From Marinilactibacillus piezotolerans (GTDB lineage: Bacteria > Bacillota > Bacilli > Lactobacillales > Carnobacteriaceae_A): 64,000 nt of DNA. Shown in pieces: positions 27,652-41,797 of the stretch; the stretch's first letter is position 1, and each line of letters begins with the position of its first letter. Position numbers and translations under genes: made by a program. A model generated the notes under the pieces. That model was not told the DNA's origin. It saw only the letters and a program-made list of their open reading frames with translations, and ran no database searches. Location: the NCBI RefSeq assembly GCF_900169305.1, contig NZ_FWDP01000004.1, positions 1,426,001 to 1,490,000 of the forward strand, given 5' to 3'.

Positions 27652-27960
27652 TTATAATTTAATTTCAATGTCTACACCTGATGGTAAGTCAAGCTTAGTT
27701 AAAGCATCAACTGTTTTAGGTGTTGGATTCACAATGTCAACTAGACGTTTGTGTGTACGCATTTCAAATTGCTCACGTGAATCTTTGTATTTATGTGGTG
27801 AACGAATAATTGTGTATAATTTACGTTCAGTAGGTAGCGGGATCGGACCTGAAACAGTTGCCCCAGTTCTTTTTGCCGTTTCTACGATTTTGTCAGCAGA
27901 TTGATCAAGCACACGGTGTTCATATGCTTTCAAACGAATACGAATCTTTTGTTTTGCCAT
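27652..27960 (-). CDS. rpsJ: 30S ribosomal protein S10
   Basis: S10 is a small-subunit head protein that also binds NusB in antitermination. The 102-residue product starts [20 protein letters not shown] and contains [20 protein letters not shown] and the loop [18 protein letters not shown]. The 53-60 loop (KYKDSREQ) is wild type with regard to tetracycline- and tigecycline-linked changes. It heads the S10 operon behind a 186-base structured leader and a strong promoter. Confidence 0.98.
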   Translation of the reverse strand: MAKQKIRIRLKAYEHRVLDQSADKIVETAKRTGATVSGPIPLPTERKLYTIIRSPHKYKDSREQFEMRTHKRLVDIVNPTPKTVDALTKLDLPSGVDIEIKL

Positions 27961-28146
27961 GATTTTCCCTCCTTCGCTTATTTAAGAAATAAACCTAGCT
28001 CCACGAAAATTTAACCAACTCACCCTCCATGGCAATGCATCCGGGTGTGTCGCAACCTCTCGCTTCAACGCCTTGGATCTGAAGTTGCCGCTCTCTATGC
28101 ACTGCAATTATGCTCGCACACAAAGAGAATGCCTCTCGCAGACACT
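27961..28146 (-). promoter_or_regulatory. Structured 5' leader of the S10 operon
   Basis: A leader of about 186 bases. Its clearest element is the hairpin 28052-28088, with outer stem GCAAC/GTTGC and inner CTTCA/TGAAG. GTGTC at the predicted 5' end can pair with GACAC at about 28047-28051. An L4- or other r-protein-responsive function is plausible by analogy with other S10 leaders, but I do not recognise a known family. Confidence 0.45.
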
Positions 28147-28152
28147 TTTACA

Positions 28153-28181
28153 AGTATACAGACAATCCATATAAATTTCAA
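28153..28181 (-). promoter_or_regulatory. Promoter of the S10 operon
   Basis: -35 TTGAAA (28176-28181), 17-base spacer, -10 TATACT (28153-28158). Confidence 0.85.
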
Positions 28182-28493
28182 GTGTTTTTAGATTTATTTT
28201 CCAAAAAAGTTGTATCTTTTTTACTTATCCTTTTGTCGCCTTACATACTTGGTATTTTATTGATAGATCAAGCTTCTATATATAAATCTAGGAATTGATA
28301 ATCGAGTTTCTTCTATATTAATATACTTCATTTTTTAACCTTTTTCTATAAGTGACCTATTCACTGCTTACTCGTTTGTCTTTCTAATCAGTTTGCCTTT
28401 TCAGCACTCAGATCATCAATCTAGATTATCAATGAAGTAATAGTATTTTATAATCAGATTCAGTTCATAAAGGATTTTCTTATATTTCAACAT
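28182..28493. other. AT-rich spacer between tuf and the S10 promoter
   Basis: About 310 bases of very AT-rich sequence without a gene, tRNA-like structure or convincing regulatory motif; it separates the tuf terminator from the S10 promoter. Confidence 0.7.
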
Positions 28494-28536
28494 AAAAAAA
28501 AGCGCAACTTCGAGAGAGACTCTCAAAGTTGCGCTT
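28494..28536 (-). terminator. Terminator of tuf
   Basis: Stem of about eleven bases (AGCGCAACTTc with gAAGTTGCGCT, 28501-28511 and 28525-28535), then a run of eight U on the minus strand. Confidence 0.93.
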
Positions 28537-28571
28537 GAAATTTTATAAGGGTTGTTTAGTTAAGAATAAGA

Positions 28572-29756
28572 TTATTCTATAACTTTAGTTACAACGCCAG
28601 CTCCTACAGTACGGCCACCTTCACGGATAGTGAATTTAGTTCCGTCTTCAACAGCGATTGGTGCAATAAGGCTAACTGTCATAGTAGTGTTGTCGCCAGG
28701 CATAACCATTTCAGTACCTTCGTTCAATTCGATTACTCCAGTAACATCAGTTGTACGGAAGAAGAATTGAGGACGGTAGTTTGAGAAGAATGGAGTGTGA
28801 CGTCCACCCTCTTCTTTTGAAAGAACATATACTTCTGCATCAAATTTAGTATGCGGAGTAATTGAACCTGGTTTAGCTAGAACTTGTCCACGCTCGATGT
28901 CATCACGTGACATACCACGTAAAAGAGCTCCAATGTTATCTCCCGCTTCAGCGTAGTCTAACAATTTACGGAACATTTCAACACCAGTTACAGTTGTTTT
29001 AGCAGTATCTTTGATACCGATAACTTCAACTTCGTCTCCAACTGATACTTGACCAGCTTCAACACGACCAGTTGCAACCGTACCACGACCAGTGATTGAG
29101 AATACGTCCTCAACTGGCATCATGAATGGTTTGTCTGAGCTGCGTTCTGGAGCTGGGATGTAGTTATCAACTTCATCCATTAAGTCTAGAATTTTTTGCT
29201 CGTAAGCTTCGTCGCCTTCTAGAGCTTTAAGTGCAGATCCAGCAACTACAGGAATGTCGTCACCTGGGAATTCGTATTCTGATAATAGATCACGAACTTC
29301 CATTTCAACTAATTCTAGTAATTCTTCATCATCGACCATATCAACTTTGTTTAGGAAAACAACGATGTATGGAACACCTACTTGACGTGAAAGCAAGATG
29401 TGCTCACGAGTTTGAGGCATTGGGCCGTCAGCAGCAGAAACTACCAAGATAGCTCCGTCCATTTGAGCAGCACCAGTGATCATGTTTTTAACGTAGTCCG
29501 CGTGTCCTGGGCAGTCCACGTGAGCGTAGTGACGAGTGTCAGTTTCGTACTCAACGTGAGAAGTAGAGATTGTGATTCCACGTTCTTTTTCTTCTGCAGC
29601 GCCATCGATTGAATCGTAAGCTTGTGCTTCTGCATAACCTTTTTTAGATAATACAGTAGTGATTGCAGCAGTTAAAGTTGTTTTACCGTGGTCAACGTGT
29701 CCGATAGTACCAATGTTCATGTGTTGTTTTGAACGGTCAAATTTTTGTTTAGCCAT
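28572..29756 (-). CDS. tuf: Translation elongation factor Tu
   Basis: EF-Tu delivers aminoacyl-tRNA to the ribosome as a GTP complex. The 394-residue protein has G1 GHVDHGKT, G3 [10 protein letters not shown]4 NKVDMVD and the effector loop [14 protein letters not shown], followed by two beta-barrel domains and the ending [10 protein letters not shown]. The start is the ATG at 29756 ([10 protein letters not shown]). Another ATG three codons earlier is only two bases from the AAGGAGG site and is less likely. It has its own promoter but no terminator separates it from fusA, so it is probably also read from the rpsL promoter. Confidence 0.98.
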   Translation of the reverse strand: MAKQKFDRSKQHMNIGTIGHVDHGKTTLTAAITTVLSKKGYAEAQAYDSIDGAAEEKERGITISTSHVEYETDTRHYAHVDCPGHADYVKNMITGAAQMDGAILVVSAADGPMPQTREHILLSRQVGVPYIVVFLNKVDMVDDEELLELVEMEVRDLLSEYEFPGDDIPVVAGSALKALEGDEAYEQKILDLMDEVDNYIPAPERSSDKPFMMPVEDVFSITGRGTVATGRVEAGQVSVGDEVEVIGIKDTAKTTVTGVEMFRKLLDYAEAGDNIGALLRGMSRDDIERGQVLAKPGSITPHTKFDAEVYVLSKEEGGRHTPFFSNYRPQFFFRTTDVTGVIELNEGTEMVMPGDNTTMTVSLIAPIAVEDGTKFTIREGGRTVGAGVVTKVIE

Positions 29757-29833
29757 TTTAAACATTTCCTCCTTAGGTTGTGTTCGTTTAATTGGAATAA
29801 AAACTCAGTTTCCATTCCATTATATCACAGTTA

Positions 29834-29862
29834 ATTATACCGGCTTGCTGGCTATTAATCAA
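29834..29862 (-). promoter_or_regulatory. Promoter of tuf
   Basis: -35 TTGATT (29857-29862), 17-base spacer, perfect -10 TATAAT (29834-29839), about 70 bases upstream of the start codon. Confidence 0.82.
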
Positions 29863-29888
29863 TTATTTTAAGCGAAACCGCAGAAAAA

Positions 29889-31982
29889 TTATTCTGCGTC
29901 AGATCCGCCGTTTTTCTTGATAATTTCTTCAGCAATGCTCTTAGGCACTTGATCGTAATGATCAAATTGCATTGTAAATGTTCCGCGACCTTGAGTTGCA
30001 GAACGTAGAGTTGTTGCATAACCAAACATCTCTGACAATGGAATTGTACCTCTGATTACCATAGTGTTGCCGCGTTGTTCTGAACCTTCGATGTTACCTC
30101 TACGAGCAGAGATGTGACCCATGATATCACCCATGTAGTCTTCTGGTACTGTAACTTCTACAGCCATCATCGGTTCAAGAATAACAGCACCTGCTTTTTT
30201 AGCAGCATTTTTCAATGCAAGTGAAGCAGCTACTTTAAATGCCGTTTCATTTGAGTCGACATCGTGGTAAGAACCATCGTAAAGTTTAGCTTTAACATCC
30301 ACTAATGGATAACCAGCTAATACTCCGTTTTCTAGAGAAGCTTCTAGTCCAGCTTTTACTGCAGGAATGTATTCACGTGGAACAACCCCACCAACGATAG
30401 CATCTTCAAATTCGAAACCTGCTCCTTCTTCGTTTGGTGTAAATTCGACCCATACGTGACCGTATTGTCCTTTACCACCAGACTGACGAACAAATTTACC
30501 TTCTGATTGTACTTGTTTAGTGAATGTTTCACGGTAAGATACTTGAGGAGCTCCTACGTTAGCTTCAACTTTGAATTCACGTTTCATACGATCAACGATG
30601 ATATCTAAGTGCAATTCACCCATTCCGGCAATTAAAGTCTCACCAGTTTCGTGGTCAGTTTCAGCACGGAAAGTAGGATCTTCTTCAGCTAGTTTTTGCA
30701 GTGCAATACTCATTTTATCTTGGTCTGCTTTTGATTTAGGCTCAATTGCAACTTGGATAACTGGTTCAGGGAATTCCATTGATTCAAGGATTACCGGGCT
30801 GTCCATGGCACATAGTGTGTCACCAGTTGTTGTATCTTTCAATCCAACAGCAGCTGCGATATCACCAGAGAATACTTCTGGAATCTCTTCACGAGAGTTT
30901 GCGTGCATTTGCAGAATACGACCTACACGTTCACGCGAGTCTTTTGTTGCATTCAAGATGTATGATCCAGACTCAAGCGTTCCAGAGTATACACGGAAGA
31001 ATGTCAGACGTCCAACATAAGGGTCAGTCGCAACTTTAAATGCTAATGCAGCAAATGGATTCTCATCTCCTGCAGAACGAGTGATGATTTCATCTGCATT
31101 GTCTTTAGTGTGTCCCTGGATTGCAGGTACATCAAGTGGAGACGGCAGATAATCAACAACTGCATCAAGAAGTAATTGAACACCTTTGTTCTTGAAGGCA
31201 GAACCAACAAGTACAGGGTAGAATTCAACACTCAATGTTGCTTTACGGATACCTTCTTTTAGTTGCTCTTGAGAGATTTCTTCTCCTTCAAGGTATTGCA
31301 TCATTAGATCTTCATCCATTTCAGCAACAGCTTCAACTAATTTAGTGTGCCATTCATCAGCTAATTCTTGGTAATCTGCTGGAATCTCTTCTTCTGTGAT
31401 TTCAGTTCCCAAGTCATTACCATACATGAAAGCTTTCATTTTAACTAAGTCGATGATTCCAACGAAGTCATCTTCTGAACCGATCGGTAATTGGATCGGA
31501 TGAGCGTTAGCTTGTAAGCGGTCATGTAAAGTGTGGTTAGCGTTAAGGAAGTCAGCACCTAATTTGTCTTGTTTGTTAACAAAAACAATACGAGGTACAC
31601 CATAAGTTGTAGCTTGACGCCAAACTGTTTCTGTCTGAGGTTCTACACCAGATTGTGCATCAAGTACTGCAACAGCTCCATCTAATACACGTAATGAACG
31701 TTCTACCTCAACGGTAAAATCCACGTGTCCAGGTGTATCGATGATGTTTACTCGGTGGTTATTCCACTGAGCAGTTGTTGCCGCAGATGTAATCGTGATT
31801 CCACGTTCTTGTTCCTGTTCCATCCAGTCCATTTGTGAAGCACCTTCGTGCGTTTCACCAATTTTGTGGATACGTCCAGTATAATAAAGAATACGTTCAG
31901 TAGTAGTCGTTTTACCCGCATCGATGTGGGCCATGATACCAATGTTACGTGTTCTTTTTAGAGGGAACTTTCTTTTAGCCAC
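29889..31982 (-). CDS. fusA: Translation elongation factor G
   Basis: EF-G catalyses translocation of tRNAs and mRNA. The 697-residue protein starts at a GTG and has G1 [15 protein letters not shown], the switch [14 protein letters not shown]3 DTPGHVDFT and five-domain architecture, including [18 protein letters not shown]. The G4 motif reads NKQD (residues 136-139) where EF-G normally has NKMD; this still fits the NKxD consensus. Position 457-area residues linked to fusidic acid (GELHLDI) look wild type. It lies between rpsG and tuf, as in the str operon. Confidence 0.98.
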   Translation of the reverse strand: MAKRKFPLKRTRNIGIMAHIDAGKTTTTERILYYTGRIHKIGETHEGASQMDWMEQEQERGITITSAATTAQWNNHRVNIIDTPGHVDFTVEVERSLRVLDGAVAVLDAQSGVEPQTETVWRQATTYGVPRIVFVNKQDKLGADFLNANHTLHDRLQANAHPIQLPIGSEDDFVGIIDLVKMKAFMYGNDLGTEITEEEIPADYQELADEWHTKLVEAVAEMDEDLMMQYLEGEEISQEQLKEGIRKATLSVEFYPVLVGSAFKNKGVQLLLDAVVDYLPSPLDVPAIQGHTKDNADEIITRSAGDENPFAALAFKVATDPYVGRLTFFRVYSGTLESGSYILNATKDSRERVGRILQMHANSREEIPEVFSGDIAAAVGLKDTTTGDTLCAMDSPVILESMEFPEPVIQVAIEPKSKADQDKMSIALQKLAEEDPTFRAETDHETGETLIAGMGELHLDIIVDRMKREFKVEANVGAPQVSYRETFTKQVQSEGKFVRQSGGKGQYGHVWVEFTPNEEGAGFEFEDAIVGGVVPREYIPAVKAGLEASLENGVLAGYPLVDVKAKLYDGSYHDVDSNETAFKVAASLALKNAAKKAGAVILEPMMAVEVTVPEDYMGDIMGHISARRGNIEGSEQRGNTMVIRGTIPLSEMFGYATTLRSATQGRGTFTMQFDHYDQVPKSIAEEIIKKNGGSDAE

Positions 31983-32131
31983 TTGTCTCTACACCTCTCT
32001 ATGATTATTTCGGTCCATACAGATGTATGAATCGTCAGGGTTGTTGATAACAGCATAAAAGAATGAATCAGCAGAGGATGTTTCTACAATCAAATAGAAA
32101 CAAACGCTTCTGATCACATTCCTTAAGTTGA

Positions 32132-32602
32132 TTACCAGCGATAGTGAGCGAATGCTTTGTTGGCTTCAGCCATACGGTGCATTTCTTCACGTTTACGTAC
32201 AGATGCACCAGTGTTGTTAGCCGCATCCATAATTTCTTTAGCTAGACGGTCTTCCATGGTTTTTTCACCACGTAGACGAGCATAACTTACTAACCAGCGC
32301 AATGCTAGAGTCGTACGACGATCAGGACGCACCTCTACTGGTACTTGGTAGTTAGAACCCCCAACACGGCGAGCTTTAACTTCAAGAACTGGCATGATGT
32401 TTTTAAGCGCTTGTTCAAACACTTCAATTGGATCATTTCCAGTTTGTTCTTTAATTGAATCAAATGCATCATATAAGATTGTAGATGCTTTTCCACGTTT
32501 TCCGTCAACCATCAAGCGGTTGATCAAACGAGAAACCAATTTAGAATTGTAAATCGGATCTGGTAAAACGTCACGTTTTGTAACAGGACCTTTACGAGGC
32601 AT
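32132..32602 (-). CDS. rpsG: 30S ribosomal protein S7
   Basis: S7 organises the 3' domain of 16S rRNA at the E site. The 156-residue product starts [20 protein letters not shown] at the ATG at 32602, behind AAAGGAGG. It contains the signature [20 protein letters not shown] and ends [12 protein letters not shown]. The frame opens eleven codons earlier, but that part lies in the rpsL-rpsG spacer. Confidence 0.98.
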   Translation of the reverse strand: MPRKGPVTKRDVLPDPIYNSKLVSRLINRLMVDGKRGKASTILYDAFDSIKEQTGNDPIEVFEQALKNIMPVLEVKARRVGGSNYQVPVEVRPDRRTTLALRWLVSYARLRGEKTMEDRLAKEIMDAANNTGASVRKREEMHRMAEANKAFAHYRW

Positions 32603-32660
32603 GTAAATTCCTCCTTTCACAGGGAATTGTTTCAAAGTTTATTTTTTCATTCAGCTAGCT

Positions 32661-33071
32661 TTAGCTAGGTTTTTTAGTACCGTATTTAGAACGGCCTTGT
32701 TTACGATCAGTAACGCCAGCAGTATCTAACGCACCACGTACGATGTGGTAACGAACTCCCGGTAAATCTTTCACACGTCCACCACGAAGCAAGACAACAC
32801 TGTGTTCTTGCAGGTTGTGTCCTTCTCCTGGGATGTATGCAGTTACTTCGATCATGTTTGATAAACGAACACGTGCATATTTACGTAACGCAGAGTTAGG
32901 TTTTTTAGGAGTCATTGTCCCTACACGAGTACAAACACCACGTTTTTGTGGAGAGTATACAGTTGTTTGTTTACGTTTTTGAGTGTTGTAACCTCTGTTC
33001 AATGCTGGTGATTCTGATTTCTCAACTTTTGATTTACGAGGTTTACGGATCAATTGATTAATAGTAGGCAT
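32661..33071 (-). CDS. rpsL: 30S ribosomal protein S12
   Basis: S12 monitors codon-anticodon pairing. The 136-residue product starts [20 protein letters not shown] and contains [20 protein letters not shown] and [20 protein letters not shown]. The lysine corresponding to E. coli K43 is present (KKPNS), so the gene encodes the streptomycin-sensitive form. It heads the rpsL-rpsG-fusA(-tuf) operon behind a long leader. Confidence 0.98.
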   Translation of the reverse strand: MPTINQLIRKPRKSKVEKSESPALNRGYNTQKRKQTTVYSPQKRGVCTRVGTMTPKKPNSALRKYARVRLSNMIEVTAYIPGEGHNLQEHSVVLLRGGRVKDLPGVRYHIVRGALDTAGVTDRKQGRSKYGTKKPS

Positions 33072-33338
33072 CTTTTTGTTTCCTCCTTCCGTATTTTGTT
33101 GTATTTATTGGTTTTTCTAGACCCACACATCCAGGTGGTTCATCTTTAGGCAAAAGAAAGGATCGCTTCTGCAAGCGACTCTATTTACCTTTTATAACAA
33201 CTTCCCCTTGCGGTTCTGCTCTTATAAACGTCCACCCGCTATCTGCGGTAGATTAATGGCTCTTGTATTCCAGTCAGAACGACTGTTGACTCTAGTGAGC
33301 TTAACGATCTAGAACAGGAATCTGTACACAAAAGCACC
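33072..33338 (-). promoter_or_regulatory. Long untranslated leader of rpsL
   Basis: About 267 bases between the promoter and rpsL. It contains a compact hairpin TCGCTT-GCAG-AAGCGA near 33165-33182, followed on the minus strand by a T-rich stretch (TCCTTTCTTTT), which looks like a weak attenuator. No gene is present; the ybxF-like gene usual at this position in Bacillus is missing. Confidence 0.5.
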
Positions 33339-33344
33339 TATAGC

Positions 33345-33373
33345 ATAGTACCACGTCTAATCAGGAGTGTCAA
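33345..33373 (-). promoter_or_regulatory. Promoter of the rpsL-rpsG-fusA operon
   Basis: Perfect -35 TTGACA (33368-33373), 17-base spacer, -10 TACTAT (33345-33350). Confidence 0.87.
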
Positions 33374-33393
33374 CATTCCTCACAAAACTTTTT

Positions 33394-33444
33394 TATAAAA
33401 AGATGAACCTGAGCAGAACAGTTGCCCGCTCTGCTCAGCCATCT
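33394..33444 (-). terminator. Terminator of rpoBC
   Basis: Stem CTGAGCAGA/TCTGCTCAG (33410-33418 with 33430-33438), with outer AGATG/CATCT pairing, followed by five U on the minus strand. Confidence 0.88.
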
Positions 33445-33467
33445 ATTTTTAATGCTTTATCTCTTTA

Positions 33468-36400
33468 TTAATTTTCTGTTGATGGTGTTACTTCGTCATT
33501 GATACTGTAAACATTCTCGCTGACTACTCCAACACTTTTCGGCTTCATTTTGTTATAGACCTGCATACCTGTTCCGGCTGGAATAGATTTACCGATAATA
33601 ACATTTTCTTTCAATCCGATCAGCTGATCGTTCTTACCGCGGATCGCAGCATCTGTCAGTACTCGAGTCGTTTCTTGGAATGAAGCAGCAGATAAGAAAC
33701 TGTTCGTTTCTAATGATGCTTTTGTAATTCCCAGAAGAACTGGTCGAGCTGTTGCTGGCAGGCCGCCAGACATTAGAGTAGAAACATTTTGCTCTTTAAA
33801 GTCGTGGATGTCCATCAGACTTCCTGGAAGAATGCTTGTGTCACCTGGGTCAAGAATACGGACTTTGCGCAGCATTTGACGAACCATTACTTCGATATGC
33901 TTATCGCCGATTTCTACCCCTTGGCTTCGGTATGCATACTGCACTTCTTGAAGCATGTAGTTTTGAAGTTTGATGACGTTACTTACAGACAGCAATTCTT
34001 TCGGATCAATAGACCCTTCATTGAAAGCATCTCCACGTTCGATAAAGCTTCCGACTTTAACACGTAAGCGAGCATTGATAGGAAGTGTATAGGTACGTGT
34101 ATCTGTTGCACCTTTTACGACAATATCTTTTGTACGCTCAGCAGGTGTTTCATCGATTGATACGATTTCTCCGGCAACTTCAGAGATCATTGCTTGCCCT
34201 TTAGGGTGACGAGCTTCGAAGATCTCTTGTACACGAGGAAGACCTTGTGTAATATCGTCTCCGGCAACCCCACCCGTATGGAATGTACGCATGGTCAACT
34301 GAGTACCAGGTTCTCCGATTGATTGAGCTGCAATGGTACCAACAGCTTCTCCGACTTCAACTTCGCGACCAGTCGCCAAGTTTCGGCCGTAACATTTCTT
34401 ACATACACCGTGGTTGGTGTTACAGTTGAATACGGAGCGAATCGTGATTTCTTCAATCCCCGCTTCAATAATTTCTTTAGCAATATCTTCAGTGATCAAG
34501 GCATTTTCTGCAACGATTACAGCTGCTGTTTCTGGATGCTTAACTGTTTTACGTGCATAACGTCCGATGATACGGTCTTCAAACGGTTCGATTTCTTCGT
34601 TGCCGTCTTTGATTGCTGAAACCAGCAGTCCACGTTTCGTTCCACAATCTTCTTCGCGAATGATAACATCTTGTGCAACGTCTACCAGACGACGAGTCAA
34701 GTAACCTGAATCGGCTGTTTTAAGGGCCGTATCTGTCATTCCTTTACGGGCACCGTGAGTAGAGATAAACATCTCTAGTACGGATAGTCCTTCACGGAAG
34801 TTGGAAGTGATCGGCAATTCCATGATACGTCCACTTGGAGCGGCCATCAATCCACGCATACCTGCAAGCTGCGTAAAGTTTGAGATGTTACCACGAGCTC
34901 CAGAGTCACTCATCATGAAGATATTGTTTTGTGCATCTAGTGAAGTCATCAGATGTTCTTGGATGACGTCTTTTGTCTTCGTCCAGACATCGATTACTGC
35001 TGTATAACGTTCTTCTTCAGTAATCAGACCACGTCTGTGGGAAGCGTTGATACGGTCAACTTGTTGATGCGCTTTATCCAGGATTTCTTCTTTTTCTTTC
35101 AAGTTAGAAATATCTGCAATCCCTACTGTAATCCCAGATTTAGTTGAGTACTTGTAACCCAAGTTTTTCATTAAATCCAGCATTTTAGATGTTTCAGTTA
35201 CATGGAATCGTTTAAAGACTTCCGCAATAACATTTCCTAAGTTTTTCTTCTTGAACGGCTGGATGGTTTCCATTTCTTTAATATGAGCCGGAATATCTGT
35301 TCCGTAAGCTACGAAATACTTATCTGGAGTTTGTTTTTCAAGGTTCACTTGAGTTGGTTCATTTAAATATGGGAATTCAGCCGGCATAATTTCGTTAAAA
35401 ATCAATTTCCCAACTGTTGTGATCAGATATTTATCTTTTTGCCATTCAGTAAATGGTTTGTTTGATAAAGCTGATGCATGAATTCCTACACGTGAATGCA
35501 AGTGAACATAGCCGCTTTGGTAAGCTTGGATTGCTTCTGAAGTGCTTGAGAAGATCATGCCTTCTCCTTCACGTCCAGCTTCTTCCATTGTCAGGTAATA
35601 GTTCCCTAAAACCATATCTTGAGATGGTGTAACAACTGGTTTACCATCTTTAGGGTTCAAGATGTTTTGTGCACCCAGCATCAAGATACGTGCTTCTGCT
35701 TGCGCTTCGTCACTTAGTGGAACGTGGACCGCCATTTGGTCCCCATCGAAATCGGCATTGTACGCTTCACAGACTAGCGGGTGAAGACGAATTGCTTTCC
35801 CTTCAACTAGGATAGGCTCAAATGCTTGGATCCCCAAACGGTGTAATGTAGGTGCTCGGTTAAGAAGTACCGGGTGTTCACGGATAACGTCTTCTAGAAC
35901 TCCCCAAATCTCTTCATCCATGCGCTCTACTTTGCGTTTTGCGTTTTTGATGTTATTGGCAATGTCTCTTGCTACAAGTTCTCTCATAACGAAAGGCTTG
36001 AATAGTTCGATGGCCATTTCTTTTGGAAGACCGCATTGATACATTTTCAGTGTCGGTCCAACTACGATAACGGAACGTCCTGAGTAGTCAACACGTTTAC
36101 CCAGCAAGTTCTGACGGAAACGACCTTGTTTCCCTTTCAGCATGTGAGAAAGTGATTTTAACGGACGGTTACCTGGTCCTGTAACAGCACGACCGCGGCG
36201 ACCATTGTCTACTAATGCGTCTACCGCTTCTTGCAGCATACGTTTTTCGTTTTGAACGATGATATGCGGTGCATTTAAGTCTAGTAAACGTTTCAGACGG
36301 TTGTTACGGTTGATGACACGTCTGTATAAGTCATTCAAGTCACTTGTTGCAAAACGTCCGCCTTCTAATTGAACCATTGGTCTAAGTTCAGGAGGAATAA

Positions 36401-37097
36401 CCGGCACAACGTCCATGACCATCCATGAAGGATTGTTTCCAGAGTTGCGGAACGCTTCAAGGATATCTAAACGACGAACGGCTCTTGTACGTTTTTGTCC
36501 AGTAGCGGATTGTAACAATTCTTTTAATTCTGCTACTTCTTCTTCTAAGTCAACATCATTGAGTAATGTCTTGATAGCTTCTGCTCCGATTTCAGCGCGG
36601 AAGTTATTGCCATACTGTGCACGACGTTCGCGGTATTCGCGTTCTGTCATAAGCTGTTTCTTCTCAAGAGGTGTATCTCCCGCATCTGTTACAACGTAAG
36701 AAGCGAAGTAGATGATTTCTTCTAGTGCACGCGGGCTCATGTCTAAGACAAGTCCCATACGGCTTGGAATACCTTTGAAGTACCAGATATGTGTAACTGG
36801 TGCAGCTAATTCCAAGTGACCCATACGTTCACGACGAACTTTTGATTTAGTCACTTCTACGCCACAGCGGTCACAAACGATCCCTTTATAGTGAACACGT
36901 TTGTATTTTCCGCATGAACATTCATAATCTTTTGTTGGTCCAAAGATTCTTTCGCAGAACAGTCCGTCTTTTTCTGGTTTTAAAGTACGGTAATTAATGG
37001 TTTCTGGTTTCTTAACTTCTCCAAATGACCAGCTGCGGATTTTATCCGGTGAAGCTAAGCCGATTTGAATACTTTCAAAATTATTTACATCGATCAA
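33468..37097 (-). CDS. rpoC: DNA-directed RNA polymerase subunit beta-prime
   Basis: Beta-prime forms the active-site half of RNA polymerase. The 1209-residue protein has the N-terminal zinc site CSCGKYK...CDRCGVEV, the catalytic magnesium loop NADFDGDQ near residue 448, the bridge-helix and trigger-loop region with [10 protein letters not shown], and the second zinc site [14 protein letters not shown]. The start codon is a TTG at 37097, preceded by GGGAGG; the start [20 protein letters not shown] fits Lactobacillales. It lies 165 bases after rpoB, and the spacer contains a 17-of-19 inverted repeat. Confidence 0.98.
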   Translation of the reverse strand: MIDVNNFESIQIGLASPDKIRSWSFGEVKKPETINYRTLKPEKDGLFCERIFGPTKDYECSCGKYKRVHYKGIVCDRCGVEVTKSKVRRERMGHLELAAPVTHIWYFKGIPSRMGLVLDMSPRALEEIIYFASYVVTDAGDTPLEKKQLMTEREYRERRAQYGNNFRAEIGAEAIKTLLNDVDLEEEVAELKELLQSATGQKRTRAVRRLDILEAFRNSGNNPSWMVMDVVPVIPPELRPMVQLEGGRFATSDLNDLYRRVINRNNRLKRLLDLNAPHIIVQNEKRMLQEAVDALVDNGRRGRAVTGPGNRPLKSLSHMLKGKQGRFRQNLLGKRVDYSGRSVIVVGPTLKMYQCGLPKEMAIELFKPFVMRELVARDIANNIKNAKRKVERMDEEIWGVLEDVIREHPVLLNRAPTLHRLGIQAFEPILVEGKAIRLHPLVCEAYNADFDGDQMAVHVPLSDEAQAEARILMLGAQNILNPKDGKPVVTPSQDMVLGNYYLTMEEAGREGEGMIFSSTSEAIQAYQSGYVHLHSRVGIHASALSNKPFTEWQKDKYLITTVGKLIFNEIMPAEFPYLNEPTQVNLEKQTPDKYFVAYGTDIPAHIKEMETIQPFKKKNLGNVIAEVFKRFHVTETSKMLDLMKNLGYKYSTKSGITVGIADISNLKEKEEILDKAHQQVDRINASHRRGLITEEERYTAVIDVWTKTKDVIQEHLMTSLDAQNNIFMMSDSGARGNISNFTQLAGMRGLMAAPSGRIMELPITSNFREGLSVLEMFISTHGARKGMTDTALKTADSGYLTRRLVDVAQDVIIREEDCGTKRGLLVSAIKDGNEEIEPFEDRIIGRYARKTVKHPETAAVIVAENALITEDIAKEIIEAGIEEITIRSVFNCNTNHGVCKKCYGRNLATGREVEVGEAVGTIAAQSIGEPGTQLTMRTFHTGGVAGDDITQGLPRVQEIFEARHPKGQAMISEVAGEIVSIDETPAERTKDIVVKGATDTRTYTLPINARLRVKVGSFIERGDAFNEGSIDPKELLSVSNVIKLQNYMLQEVQYAYRSQGVEIGDKHIEVMVRQMLRKVRILDPGDTSILPGSLMDIHDFKEQNVSTLMSGGLPATARPVLLGITKASLETNSFLSAASFQETTRVLTDAAIRGKNDQLIGLKENVIIGKSIPAGTGMQVYNKMKPKSVGVVSENVYSINDEVTPSTEN

Positions 37098-37158
37098 AGG
37101 GGCTACCTCCCTTTAGTTAGATTGTCGAGCTGCCCTAAAGCTCCCACACAAGGCAGAA

Positions 37159-37220
37159 CTGAGCAGTCTAGAGAAATGGATTTACATAAAAGTCTATCCG
37201 GATTTCTCTTGACTGTTCAG
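37159..37220 (-). repeat. Long imperfect hairpin between rpoB and rpoC
   Basis: Nineteen-base arms (37159-37177 and 37202-37220) match at 17 positions, with a 24-base loop. No U-run follows on the minus strand, so a terminator is unlikely. An RNA-processing or stability element is a better guess. Confidence 0.6.
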
Positions 37221-37262
37221 CTTGCGTTGCATGCTGATTGTTTGTTTCAGTAAGGTCTATGC

Positions 37263-40859
<3,597 letters not shown>

Positions 40860-41106
40860 CCTTTTTCACCCCTCGTTAATATTCAATGTATGGATCCGCT
40901 CGTTTTATCCGATCATCAACATTACGTTTAGATTACAATTATGACATTTCGTTTAAACCGCAACCTATTTTGCTGTTTTAGACCAAAAAAAATACAAAAG
41001 ATTAGTGAAAAATCGACTGATTCATTCTCACATTCTTTTGTTTATCCTTCAGAATCCCGTACGGACAATATTTCGCACAGTTTTCCATTACATACATTGT
41101 TTAGCG
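40860..41106 (-). promoter_or_regulatory. Untranslated leader of rpoB
   Basis: About 247 bases from the predicted transcription start to the TTG of rpoB, containing the terminator-like hairpin at 40983-41041 and no gene. Confidence 0.6.
40983..41041 (-). terminator. Terminator-like hairpin in the rpoB leader
   Basis: Outer arms ACAAAAGA/TCTTTTGT (41034-41041 with 40994-41001) and an inner GTGAGAAT/ATTTTTCAC pairing are followed on the minus strand by A and eight U. The form is that of an intrinsic terminator upstream of an essential gene, so partial termination or attenuation is implied. Confidence 0.55.
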
Positions 41107-41113
41107 TCTACTT

Positions 41114-41142
41114 AGTTTACACTAGAAGAAAAAGCATGTCAA
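41114..41142 (-). promoter_or_regulatory. Promoter of rpoBC
   Basis: Perfect -35 TTGACA (41137-41142), 17-base spacer, -10 TAAACT (41114-41119). Confidence 0.85.
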
Positions 41143-41183
41143 GAGATTCTGAAACTTTTCTCCGACATACTTTTCTATCTCAT

Positions 41184-41792
41184 TTATTGTGCTTTTTTTG
41201 ATTGAAGAATCCAGTATCCTCTATCCAATGCAATCCGTTCTACATTTCCGAATACGGATTCCATTTTCTTCTGTGCACTGGGCGCTCCTTGCTTTTTCTG
41301 AATTACAATCGTTAGTAAGCCGCCGGGTTTCAAATAATCAACAGCCTCTTCCAAAATACGATGGACTGTCTGCTTGCCCGCTCTGATTGGAGGATTTGAA
41401 AAAATCCCAGCAAAGGCTTTATGCTGAACAGCTTCATATAGAGACGAAGGATAGATAGAAACATTGCTGACGGCATTGTCCGCTGCATTTTTTCTCGCTA
41501 ATCCGATGGCCCGTTCATTGATATCGACCATTTCGACTGTCCGTTTTGGATCCAGCTTTGCCAATGTCAGCCCAATCGGTCCATAGCCGCAGCCGACATC
41601 CAGCAGGGGACCTTCCGGAAAAACCGTTAGATCTGCTGCATTCAATAAAACTGTTGAACCGTAGTCCACCTTCTCTTTCGAAAATACGCCAGAGTCTGTA
41701 GTGAATGTAAAATCCATTCCTCTTAGTTCTGCTGACCATGATTGCTGCTGACTTTTGGACTGCGGAGTGTTTGTATAATAGTGATCGCTCAT
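41184..41792 (-). CDS. Class I SAM-dependent methyltransferase (RsmC/YbxB-like)
   Basis: A 202-residue methyltransferase. LLDVGCGYGPIGLTLAK is the SAM-binding motif I, VDINERA is motif II, and NPPIRAGK is the catalytic NPP(Y/I) motif of RNA or N6/N2 base methylases such as RsmC. The orthologue ybxB also stands just before rpoB in Bacillus, supporting the assignment; the rRNA target is not proven. It starts five bases after fumC and is therefore probably expressed with it, ending upstream of the rpoB promoter. Confidence 0.9.
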   Translation of the reverse strand: MSDHYYTNTPQSKSQQQSWSAELRGMDFTFTTDSGVFSKEKVDYGSTVLLNAADLTVFPEGPLLDVGCGYGPIGLTLAKLDPKRTVEMVDINERAIGLARKNAADNAVSNVSIYPSSLYEAVQHKAFAGIFSNPPIRAGKQTVHRILEEAVDYLKPGGLLTIVIQKKQGAPSAQKKMESVFGNVERIALDRGYWILQSKKAQ

Positions 41793-41797
41793 AAATG

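Noticed and set aside
28110-28298. 62-codon plus-strand frame in the S10 leader and promoter region
   Set aside because: It runs antisense through a clear promoter and leader, without ribosome site or recognisable product.
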